The notes: generated by a model from the sequence alone, not told the origin. Positions 22,701-31,343 are shown, counted from the first letter of the stretch. The stretch: DNA of 34,839 nt from Actinomycetota bacterium (GCA_021323695.1 JAJPKN010000032.1:1-34839); one strand, 5' to 3'. A program made the numbers and translations.

Positions 22701-24290
22701 TCAGCTGGCCCGGGCGCGCCAGGCGGCCAGGACCGGCCGGCCAGTGCCAACAGCCAGCAAGGTGGCCAAGCCGGCAGCCAGGGCACCGGCCAGCATGGCG
22801 GCCCGGTCGCCTCCCACGCCCGGGGCACCGTGGCTGACAGCCTCCGCCACCGCGGGCAGCAGGGCCGCTCCCAGGGCGGCACCTATTTGGCGGCTGGTGT
22901 TGATCGTGCCTCCGACCAGGCCCTGGTCCTGGTTGGCCATCCCTTCGGTGGCGGTCACCATCCCCGCGAACGAGGTGCCTGCCGTGCCGAAGCCGACCAG
23001 CATCACGGCGGCCAGAGCAGGCCCGTAGTGACCGCTCGCGGGCAGCTGGGTCAGGGCGAGGAAGCCGATGGCAGCAGCCGCCCCGGTCAGGAGCAGGAGG
23101 CGGTTGGTGCCCAGCCGGTGGACCAGCCTGGCCCCGAAGAAGCCGGCGGCGAAGCCGACCACTCCCTGGGGGGCGATGACCAGGCCGCTGGCCAGCGGCG
23201 AGTCGTGCAGGACCTGTTGCAGGTACAGCGACAGCACGAGCAGTTCGCCGCCGTTCCACAACCCGAGGAGCGCCATGAGGGCCGTTGCCCGGCGCAGGTT
23301 GGGCCTAGCGAGGAGCCCGAGCGGCACCAGCGGGTCGGGATGGCGGCGCTCGGCTGCTACGAAACCGCCGGCCGCCAGGCCCCCGCCGGCCAGGGCCAGC
23401 AGCACGGTGGGTGAGCGCAGGCCGACGACGCCTGCCTCGGACACGGCGAAGACCAGCACAGCCACAGCCAATGTGATGAGGACCGCGCCCCGGGTGTCCA
23501 GGCGGCGGCTGGCCGGCAAGCCGGCTGGCCGTGGCTCGGGCGCGGGGGGACGGAGCAGGCGGGGGGCCAGCGCCGCCGCCAGCAGGCCCAGGGGCACGTT
23601 CACCAGGAACACGGCTCTCCAGCTGAAGAGCTCCACCAGCACCCCGCCGAGCACCTGCCCGGCAACGAAGCCCAGGGACGAGGTCGCCCCGTAGGCCCCC
23701 AAGGCGGCAGTACGCCTCGGCCCCTGAGGGAAACCGGTAGTTATGAGGGACAGCGCGGCCGGGGCCACCAGGGCGGCCCCGGCCCCTTGCACTGCCCTGG
23801 AGGCAACCAGCAGGGCGGCGTCATGAGCGAGGCCCCCGGCCAGAGAGGCAGCCGAGAAGGCCAGCAGCCCGGCAACGAACATGCGCCGCCGCCCGAAGAG
23901 GTCGGCCGCCCGACCGCCCAGCACAAGGAACCCCCCGAAGGTGATGGCGTAGCCGGTCACCACCCACTGCACAGAGGAGGCCCCGAAGCCAAGCTCGCGC
24001 TCGATCGAGGGCAGGGCCACGTTGACGATACTGAAGTCGAGGACCACCATGAAGGCCGCGATGAGGATGAGCGCCAGGGCAGGACGGCCGTAGCCGGCCT
24101 CCTCCGGACGGGCCAGGGCCCGGCCTGGGCCGGGCTGGTGGGCGGCTGGCTGCTGGGCAGGGGCATGCCTGGGGCCACCCGGGCCCGGCCCAGGGCTCTC
24201 AGGGGTGCCCCGGACGGGGCCCGGGCTGCCGGTTGAGCCCAGCCGGGGCCCCAGGGCAGCTCCAATGGTGGTCCCCATCCGGTCGCGCAT
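22701..24290 (-). CDS. DHA2-type (EmrB/QacA) drug:proton antiporter
   Basis: This protein of about 529 residues is predicted to have 14 spans and belongs to the major facilitator superfamily. The DHA2 signature VLDFSIVNVALPSIE lies in the first span, motif A (GGRAADLFGRRRMF) in the 2-3 loop and ASRAVQGAGAALVAPAALS in span 4. An N-terminal Pro/Gly/Ala-rich tail of about 65 residues precedes the first span. The start is uncertain: the ATG at 24290 follows GGAGG too closely, and the ATG at 24278 is the alternative. Divergence from a TetR gene is the classical arrangement of an efflux pump and its repressor. The substrate is unknown. Confidence 0.92.
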   Translation of the reverse strand: MRDRMGTTIGAALGPRLGSTGSPGPVRGTPESPGPGPGGPRHAPAQQPAAHQPGPGRALARPEEAGYGRPALALILIAAFMVVLDFSIVNVALPSIERELGFGASSVQWVVTGYAITFGGFLVLGGRAADLFGRRRMFVAGLLAFSAASLAGGLAHDAALLVASRAVQGAGAALVAPAALSLITTGFPQGPRRTAALGAYGATSSLGFVAGQVLGGVLVELFSWRAVFLVNVPLGLLAAALAPRLLRPPAPEPRPAGLPASRRLDTRGAVLITLAVAVLVFAVSEAGVVGLRSPTVLLALAGGGLAAGGFVAAERRHPDPLVPLGLLARPNLRRATALMALLGLWNGGELLVLSLYLQQVLHDSPLASGLVIAPQGVVGFAAGFFGARLVHRLGTNRLLLLTGAAAAIGFLALTQLPASGHYGPALAAVMLVGFGTAGTSFAGMVTATEGMANQDQGLVGGTINTSRQIGAALGAALLPAVAEAVSHGAPGVGGDRAAMLAGALAAGLATLLAVGTGRPVLAAWRARAS

Positions 24291-24397
24291 CCCTCCGCAT
24301 AATAATACGATACGATCCGTTTCGATAGGACAACCGGAGAAAGGGGGCACCTATTCCTGTTCCTGCGGTTGAGCTGGCCGAGCGGCCGGAGGGCCGG
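24279..24397. promoter_or_regulatory. Divergent promoter region, MFS exporter and TetR
   Basis: This is a short AT-rich island in very GC-rich DNA. At 24300-24330 it contains repeated CGAT(A/C) elements, such as TACGATACGATCC and TTCGATAGG, and a TATTAT-like box on the exporter side. No clean palindrome is present. A TetR dimer site is likely but cannot be delimited. Confidence 0.45.
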
Positions 24398-25054
24398 TTG
24401 CCTGCCCGTCCCGGCCGTCCTCGCAGCCCAGAGGCGGGGCAGGCCATCTTGGAGGCGGCCATCGAGCTGCTGGTCGAAAAGGGCCTGCGGCGCATGTCCA
24501 TCGAGGAGGTCGCCGAGCGCGCCGGGGTGGGCAAGGCCACCATCTACCGGCGGTGGCCCTCCCGGGGGGCGCTGGCCCTCGACGCGTTCCTGGCCGAGTT
24601 CCAGGCGCAGCTGCCCGTCCGGGACACGGGGTCGTTGCGGGGGGACCTGTTGGCCTCCCTGCGGGCGTGGGTGAGGGCGGTCACCAAGACGAGGGCAGGC
24701 CGGATGCTGGCCGGGCTGATAGCCGAGGCGCAACGAGACCCCGAGGTAGCTGCGTCGTGGCGGCAGCGGGTCTTCGACCCCTTGCGTTCCCAGCACCGGG
24801 CCATCGTCGAGCGAGCAATGGAGCGAGGAGAAGTCCCGCCTTCAACGGACGCTGACGCCGTGCTCGACTTGGTGTTCGGCGCCGCCTACCACCGTCTGCT
24901 GCACCAGCACCTGCCGCTGTCCGACCACTTCGTCCGGACGGTCGTGGACCTGGTGGTGGACGGTGCTTGCAACCGGGCCGGCCCGGGCGGGCACGGGGAC
25001 AGGAGCCCTTACAGCCCGGCCAGGTCGACCACCCGGTCCCCGTCGGGGGCGTAG
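24398..25054 (+). CDS. TetR/AcrR-family repressor
   Basis: This 218-residue protein carries the TetR HTH: ILEAAIELLVEKGLRRMSIEEVAERAGVGKATIYRRW spans residues 17-53. A helical ligand domain follows (RAGRMLAGLIAEAQRDPEVAASWR; VLDLVFGAAYHRLLHQHLPL). The first usable in-frame codon is a TTG at 24398. The coding frame continues upstream without a better start, so the true start is uncertain. The last about 20 residues are read from DNA that also encodes the C-terminus of the convergent beta-propeller gene (46-bp overlap) and look non-conserved. It is the likely repressor of the divergent exporter. Confidence 0.9.
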   Translation: MPARPGRPRSPEAGQAILEAAIELLVEKGLRRMSIEEVAERAGVGKATIYRRWPSRGALALDAFLAEFQAQLPVRDTGSLRGDLLASLRAWVRAVTKTRAGRMLAGLIAEAQRDPEVAASWRQRVFDPLRSQHRAIVERAMERGEVPPSTDADAVLDLVFGAAYHRLLHQHLPLSDHFVRTVVDLVVDGACNRAGPGGHGDRSPYSPARSTTRSPSGA

Positions 25055-26520
25055 AGCGTGGGGCCCACGGCCACCAGCCAGGGGAAGTGGGTTATGGGGT
25101 TGGCCAGCTGCAGGTACTGCACCGCTCGGCCCGAGGTGGGGTCGATACCCTGCAGCTGGCCCGAGCCAGTGACGAGCCAGATCCTGCCCCCGGCGACGAC
25201 CGGGCTACCGGCGGCGGCGGCGCTCGACGTCCAAAGCACCCTGAAGCGGTGCCCCTGGACCTGCACTGCAGTGAGGCCGGCCTGGCAAGGGACGTACACG
25301 GTGGCGCCGTCGACGGCATCATTTCCAAACGCGCCACCGCTGGGGCAGACCTGGCCTGTGGCGAGCTGGCCGCCCACGCCGCCGAGGTGGTCGGTGCGGA
25401 GGAGGTAGCCGGTCCCGGACTTGCCCACCTGCAGGGCCAGGCCGTCTGGCAGCACGGCGGGGGCAGTGGAACCGATGTCGAGGTCCGAAGCGTTGAGCTG
25501 GGCCCAGTTGGCAGGTGCCCAGGACCCCAGGGGCTTGAGGGCCGGGGAGAGCAGGATGACGGCGTTGGACCCGTCCCAACGCTGGCCAGGGCCGGCGGCG
25601 CCGTTGCCGTCCGCCACCAGCAGGTCACCGTTGGCGAGCACCACCGGCCCTCCGGGCGCCCAGATGCCTGCCCCCCGGCCGGTGGGCACGGCCCAGTAGC
25701 CGGGGCGGCCGGTGCCCGTCAGAGGGGCCGACACCACCGTGCCGTGGTAGTTGCCGCAGTCGCCGTACAGGCCCCCAAAGGGGACGTACACGTTGCCGTG
25801 GGCGACCACCAGCGCTCCCCTTTGCTGCATGGCTGCGGGCGACGAGCCGGGGGGGTCGACCGGGCGGGTGGAAAGGACGCGGCCGTCTCCCAAGCTCACG
25901 CCCACCAGGAGGTGCTCGGGGCCGCTGCGGCCCTCGGTCTCTTCCACGGCCCACAGTTCGCCTCGCCCGGGGACCACGACGGGGGCCCCGGTTATCCCCA
26001 GGGGTGAGATGTCCCCGCAGGGCAGTGCCCCGGAGGTAACCGGGGAAGCCAGGTGGACGTGCCAGCGCAGGGCGCCCGAGGTGGCGTCGAAGGCGTAGAT
26101 GCTGTCGTCTTCGGTGGCCACGATCAGGCAGCCCCCGGCGACCACCGGCTCGGCGTACACCGCCCCGTCCAGCCGAGGGGTCCTCCACCGCACGTGGAGC
26201 CGTCCGGCGGCGGGGGGGTGGCCTAGGTCGTAGGAACCGTGCAAGGGGCCCCCGCCATAGGTGGGCCAGCCCAGGGCGCCCGCCGGGCGGGCTGCGCACC
26301 CGCTCGACGGCTGCCGGGCGGTCTGGCTGGAGCGGTAGGGCGGCGGCTGGAGGCGCACCGGCCCAGCTGGAGCGGCAGCGCCAGCAGGTAGGGCAGTGGC
26401 GCGGGGGAGCAGGCCGGCGGCCAGGGTGGCTGATGCCGCCCCGGCCAGAGCCACCCAGGACAGCCAGGGCCGGCGGCGCGCCGGCGGGTTCGTAGCGCGT
26501 TGGTCGGGCACGTGCGCCAT
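25009..26520 (-). CDS. Secreted PQQ-type beta-propeller protein
   Basis: This 503-residue exported protein has an N-terminal basic stretch (PARRRPWLSW) and one hydrophobic segment ending near residue 45. A Pro-rich linker and a repeated beta-propeller follow. Blades repeat a G-x-L-x-A-x-D/V-x-x-(T/S)-G pattern, for example IYAFDATSGALRWHV and LQGIDPTSGRAVQYL, and YAEPVVAGGCLIVAT opens the first blade. No PQQ-dehydrogenase catalytic Ca/Asp motif is evident, so it may be structural or ligand-binding rather than an enzyme. It lies 68 bp after the glucosidase gene in the same direction, so the two may be co-transcribed. Its role in sugar use is unproven. Confidence 0.85.
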   Translation of the reverse strand: MAHVPDQRATNPPARRRPWLSWVALAGAASATLAAGLLPRATALPAGAAAPAGPVRLQPPPYRSSQTARQPSSGCAARPAGALGWPTYGGGPLHGSYDLGHPPAAGRLHVRWRTPRLDGAVYAEPVVAGGCLIVATEDDSIYAFDATSGALRWHVHLASPVTSGALPCGDISPLGITGAPVVVPGRGELWAVEETEGRSGPEHLLVGVSLGDGRVLSTRPVDPPGSSPAAMQQRGALVVAHGNVYVPFGGLYGDCGNYHGTVVSAPLTGTGRPGYWAVPTGRGAGIWAPGGPVVLANGDLLVADGNGAAGPGQRWDGSNAVILLSPALKPLGSWAPANWAQLNASDLDIGSTAPAVLPDGLALQVGKSGTGYLLRTDHLGGVGGQLATGQVCPSGGAFGNDAVDGATVYVPCQAGLTAVQVQGHRFRVLWTSSAAAAGSPVVAGGRIWLVTGSGQLQGIDPTSGRAVQYLQLANPITHFPWLVAVGPTLYAPDGDRVVDLAGL

Positions 26521-26588
26521 TGTGCCCGTTGGCGGCCGTCGAGGCGAGGACGGCGCCCCGGGGCCGGCCGCGCCCGGCCGCGCCCGGC

Positions 26589-28754
26589 TCAGCTGGCGGG
26601 TGCCGGCCCGGCCAGCTGCAGGCCGGGGGGGCCGCCTTCGAGCTTCGGCCCGCCCGGCCCCAAGGTGACCGTCACCGGTAGGCCCCCGAGCACCACGCCC
26701 TCGACACGGCGCAGCCCCACGGCGCTCGGCAACGGGCAGATCCGGACGCGTCCGGACGGCACATGCGGCTGCAGGCCGCTCAGCGCGGCCAGCACCACCA
26801 CGGCGGAGGCGGCTGACCAGGCCTGCGGCCGGCAGGCGGGAGGGTAGGGCAGCGGTGCCCGGGCCCACAGGGCCCGGGTGTGGCCGCCGTAGAGCTCGGG
26901 GAGCCGGTAGGCAAAGCCTTCGGCCGCGCCGAGCAGGCCGTCTACGAGAGACGCGGCAGTAGCCTGCGCCGCCGGCCCTCCGGCCAGGGCGAGGCCGTTG
27001 ATGGCTATCGCGGTGTCGTGGGCCCAGACGGAGCCCACGTGGTAGCTGAGGGGGTTGAAGCCCTTGCAGGCACTGCTCAGGGTGCGCAGCCCGTAGCCGC
27101 AGTCCATCTCCGGGCTGCCCAAGCGCCTCGCCACCAGCTCGGACTCCTCCGGGCTGAGGATGCCGGTGCCGAGCAGGTGGCCCATGTTGGAACTGGGTGC
27201 GTCGACCGGGGTGCCGTCTGCCTCCAGGGCGAGGGCCGGGAACGCGCCGTCCCGGTCGGTGACCCAGAACCGTTCCCGGAACCGGGCAGCCAGCTTGGCC
27301 GCCAGCTCCTGCCACCGGTCGCTCCCCGGCCGGCCGAAGTGCTCGGCCAGTTCCGCCGCGGCCATCGCCGCCTGGTAGGCGTAGCCCTGAGCCTCGCACA
27401 GCGCCACCGGTGCCCGGGCGTAGCGGCCGTCACGGAACTGTACGCCGTCAAAGGAGTCCTTCCAGCCCTGGTTGGAGAGCCCCTGGCCCGACTTGTCCAC
27501 GTAGGTCACGAACCCGCCGCCCTGCCGGACGGCGTGCTCCACCCAGCCCAGGCACCCCTCCAGGGTGGGCAGGAGCTTGCCCACCTCGGCTTCGGGCGCG
27601 CCCCACTTCCAGGCCTCGTGCAGCAGGCAGGCCCACAGGGCGGTGGCGTCCACGGTCCCGTAGTAGACCGGTGGCAGGTGCTGCAGGCCGCCAGCGGAGG
27701 GGGCGGTGTGCGCCTCCCGGCGGACCTCGTGGAGGATCTTGCCCGGTTCCTCGCCCGTCCTGGCGTCGGTGCCCCTGCCTTGCCGGTGGGCTAGCGCCCG
27801 CAGGGTCCCGAGAGCCAGCTCCGTCCCCAGGGGCAGCAACATGCGTGCTGCCCACAGGGAGTCGCGCCCGAACAGGGTCAGGTACCACGGCACTCCCGCG
27901 GCCAGGAAGGCTTGCCCCTGGGTGCCTGGTTCGGCCAGGGCCATGGCCTGGAGGTCGGCCAGGCTGAGCTGGAGGAACCGGGCCAAACGGCCGTCACGGC
28001 AGACCACCACGGGCGAGGGCAAGGTGAGGGGTGGGGACGGCCGCTGGAACAGGGGCGCCCCGGGAGCTCCCAGCACAGCGCTTACCGACAAGACGGCCGG
28101 GGCTGTCCGCCCCAGGCGCACGTCCCAGGCGATGGTGCCCGTCCCCGGGTCGACCCGGGCCGGCTCGGGGACGCCCTTGGCCACCACCTCCAGACCAGCG
28201 GGGCCGTGCCAAGCCAACCCGCCGGTGGCCTGTTCGGGTTGGCGGCTGGCTACGGGCAAGCCGGCGTTGACCGTCCCCACCGGGGCCAGGTCGCACTGGA
28301 GCTTCACCTCCACGTGGCAGGCGAGCTCAGGCTGGGGCGAGTACGAGGTCAGGACCAGGCGTTCCTCCATGCCGTGGGGGCTCAGCACCCGCTGGCGCAG
28401 GAGGAACACCATGGGGTCGGGCACCTTGGCCGCGCTGGTGAGCACGGTGGCGCTGAACTCGTTCCTTTCCCCCCCGACCAGCTCATGGCCGAGGGGCACC
28501 GGTTCCCGGCCGTCGACGGTGACCACCAGCTCGCTCAGTGCCCGGCGGTCCTGCACGTAAAGCCCCTGGGCGCCTCCCGGGCGGATCTGGCCGTCGGGGC
28601 CGGAAAGGCACATGGCGGGGGCGCACACCGCCGACACGAGGTCGTTCAAGTACCGCTTCGTAGGGTCCGGGCCCGGGGCGGGGAGCCGGGGTTGGGGACC
28701 TGAGCCGCCCGGAGGCTCGGTGGCAACTGCCTCAGAGGCGACTTGATCGTTCAT
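26589..28754 (-). CDS. Glycogen-debranching/amylo-alpha-1,6-glucosidase family enzyme
   Basis: This 721-residue protein has an N-terminal beta-sandwich domain of the GDE_N_bis type (about 35-240; GLYVQDRRALSELVVTVDG). It is joined to an (alpha/alpha)6 barrel with family motifs GVPWYLTLFGRDSLW (287-301), EEPGKILHEVR (335-345) and NQGWKDSFDG (428-437). No signal peptide is seen, so it acts in the cytoplasm. Such enzymes hydrolyse alpha-glucosidic branch points or related oligosaccharides; substrate is not fixed by sequence. It diverges from the LacI-2/ABC importer operon across a perfect operator palindrome, which implies it processes the imported sugar. The ATG at 28754 is used. Confidence 0.88.
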   Translation of the reverse strand: MNDQVASEAVATEPPGGSGPQPRLPAPGPDPTKRYLNDLVSAVCAPAMCLSGPDGQIRPGGAQGLYVQDRRALSELVVTVDGREPVPLGHELVGGERNEFSATVLTSAAKVPDPMVFLLRQRVLSPHGMEERLVLTSYSPQPELACHVEVKLQCDLAPVGTVNAGLPVASRQPEQATGGLAWHGPAGLEVVAKGVPEPARVDPGTGTIAWDVRLGRTAPAVLSVSAVLGAPGAPLFQRPSPPLTLPSPVVVCRDGRLARFLQLSLADLQAMALAEPGTQGQAFLAAGVPWYLTLFGRDSLWAARMLLPLGTELALGTLRALAHRQGRGTDARTGEEPGKILHEVRREAHTAPSAGGLQHLPPVYYGTVDATALWACLLHEAWKWGAPEAEVGKLLPTLEGCLGWVEHAVRQGGGFVTYVDKSGQGLSNQGWKDSFDGVQFRDGRYARAPVALCEAQGYAYQAAMAAAELAEHFGRPGSDRWQELAAKLAARFRERFWVTDRDGAFPALALEADGTPVDAPSSNMGHLLGTGILSPEESELVARRLGSPEMDCGYGLRTLSSACKGFNPLSYHVGSVWAHDTAIAINGLALAGGPAAQATAASLVDGLLGAAEGFAYRLPELYGGHTRALWARAPLPYPPACRPQAWSAASAVVVLAALSGLQPHVPSGRVRICPLPSAVGLRRVEGVVLGGLPVTVTLGPGGPKLEGGPPGLQLAGPAPAS

Positions 28755-28772
28755 ATTCGTGACGGTAGCATC

Positions 28773-28786
28773 TTTGAACGTTCAAA
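28773..28786. promoter_or_regulatory. LacI-type operator for the glucosidase and importer operons
   Basis: TTTGAACGTTCAAA is a perfect 14-bp palindrome with a central CG. It lies 19 bp upstream of the glucosidase ATG and 119 bp upstream of lacI-2. It is the strongest palindrome of the region and should bind the adjacent LacI regulator, probably repressing the glucosidase promoter directly. Confidence 0.75.
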
Positions 28787-28789
28787 CGC

Positions 28790-28863
28790 CACCAGCGGGG
28801 AGACCGCCATCAAACAGACCATCAGCAGGCAGACCACGAGCGGGCAGGCCACCGGCGGGGGAC
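28790..28863 (+). repeat. Five 15-bp tandem repeats in the lacI-2 leader
   Basis: Units of about 15 bp (CACCAGCGGGGAGAC, CGCCATCAAACAGAC, CATCAGCAGGCAGAC, CACGAGCGGGCAGGC, CACCGGCGGGGGAC) run head to tail between the operator and the start of lacI-2. They are open in the lacI-2 frame, but the conserved regulator starts only at 28905, so they are probably untranslated leader. Confidence 0.7.
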
Positions 28864-28904
28864 CGCCGGCAAGGAGAGGGGATGAGGGCAAGGCCGGTGG
28901 AGCG

Positions 28905-30002
28905 GTGAAGAAGCGGCCGACCATAGAGATGGTTGCCAAACGGGCGGGCGTGTCCCGCCAGACCGTCTCCAACGCCGCCAACGCGCCCCACCTGCTCAAG
29001 CCGGAGACCTTGCGCAAGGTCTTGGGCACGATCGATGAGCTGGGGTACCGGCCGAGCCATGCCGCCCGGGCACTGCGGACCCGCTCGACACGGGTCATCG
29101 GCTGCCGCCTGCTGCCCAGCAACTACGGGGGGACCGGAGGGGTCCTGGACCGGTTGTTGCACGCCCTGTGCGATGCCGCCCGCTCCAAGGGCTACGACGT
29201 CCTCACCTTTTCGGTGCCCACCGACGACGAGGAGATCGCCGTGTTCGAGGACCTGCTGAGGCGGGGGGCAGTCGACGGCTTCGTGCTCACCAACACCCAC
29301 CACGGGGACGTGCGGCCGAACTGGTTGCTGGCCGAGGGCGCCCGTTTCGTGGCCTTTGGCCGTCCCTGGGGCGTGGAGCACCCCAGCCACTCCTGGGTGG
29401 ACGTGGACGGTGCCAGCGGCACGCGCCAGGCGGTGGAGCACCTGGCCGGGCTGGGCCACACCAAGGTGGCCTTCTTGGGCCTGCCCGAGGGCAACGGCGT
29501 CGGTGACGACCGCTACCGGGGTTGGCACGAGGCAATGTCGGCCCGGGGGCTGCTGGCAAAGGCGACGGTGGCCCGGGCTGAAGACGGCATCGCCTCGGGC
29601 CGGGCCATCGCCGAGCAGCTCCTGGCCCAGCCCAACCCTCCCACCGCCTTCGTCTGCGTGAGCGATGCCATGGCCCTGGGGGCCATCCGGGCGGCTGAGG
29701 ACCGGGGCCTGGTCCCTGGCAGGGACGTCTCGGTGGTGGGCTTCGACGACAGCCCGGTGGCATCGGTGCTGCGGCCCCGGCTGACCAGCGTCCGCCAGCC
29801 GGTGGAAGCCGTCGCTCAAAAGCTCATCGAGGTCCTGCTGGAGGAGCTGTCCGGGGACCGCAAGAAGCCCTCCCGGCAGCTGCTCGCCCCCTGGCTGGTC
29901 GCTCGGGAGTCGAGCCAGGTGGCTCCAGGGGCCCAGGAACGGTCCCAGGCCGTCCCCGGCCCAGCCCTCCCGTCCCCAGCCCGGCGCAAGGCAGCCAGCT
30001 GA
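28905..30002 (+). CDS. LacI-family regulator of the alpha-glucoside cluster
   Basis: This 365-residue repressor starts with KKRPTIEMVAKRAGVSRQTVSNAAN, the LacI HTH, and a hinge region near ELGYRPSHAARALRTRST. The effector domain contains GAVDGFVLTNTHHGDV, VDVDGASGTRQAVEHLAGLGH, FVCVSDAMALGAIRAAED and VSVVGFDDSPVASVLRPRLTSVRQP. The frame is open upstream to 28743, through the operator and tandem repeats. The GTG at 28905 is preferred because the family begins within a few residues of this motif. It is followed at 54 bp by the binding-protein gene, so it is probably in the importer operon. The C-terminal about 30 residues are Pro/Ser-rich and variable. Confidence 0.93.
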   Translation: MKKRPTIEMVAKRAGVSRQTVSNAANAPHLLKPETLRKVLGTIDELGYRPSHAARALRTRSTRVIGCRLLPSNYGGTGGVLDRLLHALCDAARSKGYDVLTFSVPTDDEEIAVFEDLLRRGAVDGFVLTNTHHGDVRPNWLLAEGARFVAFGRPWGVEHPSHSWVDVDGASGTRQAVEHLAGLGHTKVAFLGLPEGNGVGDDRYRGWHEAMSARGLLAKATVARAEDGIASGRAIAEQLLAQPNPPTAFVCVSDAMALGAIRAAEDRGLVPGRDVSVVGFDDSPVASVLRPRLTSVRQPVEAVAQKLIEVLLEELSGDRKKPSRQLLAPWLVARESSQVAPGAQERSQAVPGPALPSPARRKAAS

Positions 30003-30055
30003 GCCGCGGAGGCGTGAAGTCTCGACCTGGGAGAACAACAGAAAGGACCACAGAA

Positions 30056-31324
30056 ATGAAGCGATGGAAAACCAAAGCAATATTGTGCCTGAGCGCCTCG
30101 GTCGCCATGTTGACGGCCGCGGGCCCGTCCGCGAGCGCGACCGCGGTCAAGCTCACCGGCAAGCTGCACGGTGTGACGCTGACCTTCATGATCGCGTCTT
30201 CGGGGACAGCTGAGACGAACGCCGACAAGGCGGCCGCCGCTGCCTGGGGCAAGGCCACCGGCAACACGGTCAACGTCATCAATGCTTCCAACTTCCAGGT
30301 GCAGTTGACCCAGGCGTTTGCTGGCGGCTCGCCCCCAGATGTCTTCTACGGGCAGACCTCGATGTTCGAGAGCCTGGTGAAGAACGGTGAACTGCTGCCG
30401 TCTGGCAACCTGGTGGCACCGGCCAAGGACTTCTACCCGTCGTTGGTGAAGGAGTTCACCTACAACAACACCTTCTACTGCGTGCCCAAGGACTCCTCCA
30501 CGCTGGCACTGGAGATCAACGTGGACGACTGGAAGGCGGCGGGGCTCACCAACCCTCCCACCACCTGGGCACAGCTGGCCGCGGACGCCAAGGCGTTGAC
30601 CCGCAACGGGGTGACGGGCCTGGTCATCAGCCCCACCCTGGACCGCATAGGGGCGTTCTTTGCTGAGAACGGCGGGTCCTACATGAACTCCAAGGGGACG
30701 AACTTCGCCTTCAACTCGCCTCAGAACGTCGCTGCCCTCGGTTACCTGAAGCGCATGGCCCAAGAGGGCGTGCTCAAGACCTCACCGCAGGTGGACTCGG
30801 GCTGGGGCGGCGAGGCCTTCGGTACCGGCAAGGCGGCGATGACCATAGAGGGCAACTGGATCATCGGCGCCATGCAGTCGACCTACCCCAAGATCAACTA
30901 TGAGGTGGTCCCCCTGCCCGCTGGCCCCACCGGCGAGCACGGCACCCTGGTGTTCACCAACTGCTGGGGCATAGCGGCCAACTCGAAGAACACCGCTGCC
31001 GCGGTGAGCTTCGTCCGGTACCTGGCTTCCCCGGCCCAGCAGTTGCGCTTCGCCAACGCGTTCGGCGTCATGCCCTCCCGGCCAGCCGTGGCCAAGCAGT
31101 GGGCCGCCACCCACTCGGGCACCCCGGTGGCCAGCGGCAACCAGACGCCCAACGTGAGCGCGTTCGTGCAGGGTGACGCCTACGCCATGCCCCAGGTGGC
31201 GACCCTCGGGTTCCCCACCGTACAAGCGGCTTTCGACTCCCAGACCACCAACCTGGCTGCCATCAACCCGGCGGCGCTGCTCCAGCAGTTGCAGACCAAC
31301 GCCGAGGCTCTCCTCCGTCCCTAA
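30056..31324 (+). CDS. MalE/UgpB-type ABC substrate-binding protein
   Basis: This 422-residue exported protein belongs to the family 1 extracellular solute-binding proteins. The signal peptide is KRWKTKAILCLSASVAMLTA, cleaved about residue 28 (SASA). Mature motifs include TLTFMIASSGTAETNADKAAAAAWGKATGN, QAFAGGSPPDVFYG, FGTGKAAMTIEGNW and RYLASPAQQLRFANAFG. The only signal-peptide Cys is at residue 10, with no lipobox context, so it would not be lipid-anchored. The ATG at 30056 has AAAGGA nine bases upstream and is preferred to the in-frame GTG-like codon at 30014. The ligand is probably an oligosaccharide matching the neighbouring glucosidase. Confidence 0.93.
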   Translation: MKRWKTKAILCLSASVAMLTAAGPSASATAVKLTGKLHGVTLTFMIASSGTAETNADKAAAAAWGKATGNTVNVINASNFQVQLTQAFAGGSPPDVFYGQTSMFESLVKNGELLPSGNLVAPAKDFYPSLVKEFTYNNTFYCVPKDSSTLALEINVDDWKAAGLTNPPTTWAQLAADAKALTRNGVTGLVISPTLDRIGAFFAENGGSYMNSKGTNFAFNSPQNVAALGYLKRMAQEGVLKTSPQVDSGWGGEAFGTGKAAMTIEGNWIIGAMQSTYPKINYEVVPLPAGPTGEHGTLVFTNCWGIAANSKNTAAAVSFVRYLASPAQQLRFANAFGVMPSRPAVAKQWAATHSGTPVASGNQTPNVSAFVQGDAYAMPQVATLGFPTVQAAFDSQTTNLAAINPAALLQQLQTNAEALLRP

Positions 31325-31343
31325 CCCGGCCATAGCTGTGGCG

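Noticed and set aside
28743..28904. LacI-2 starting at the ATG at 28743
   Set aside because: That start would translate the operator and the 15-bp tandem repeats as a 54-residue extension not expected in LacI proteins. The GTG at 28905 places the HTH correctly.
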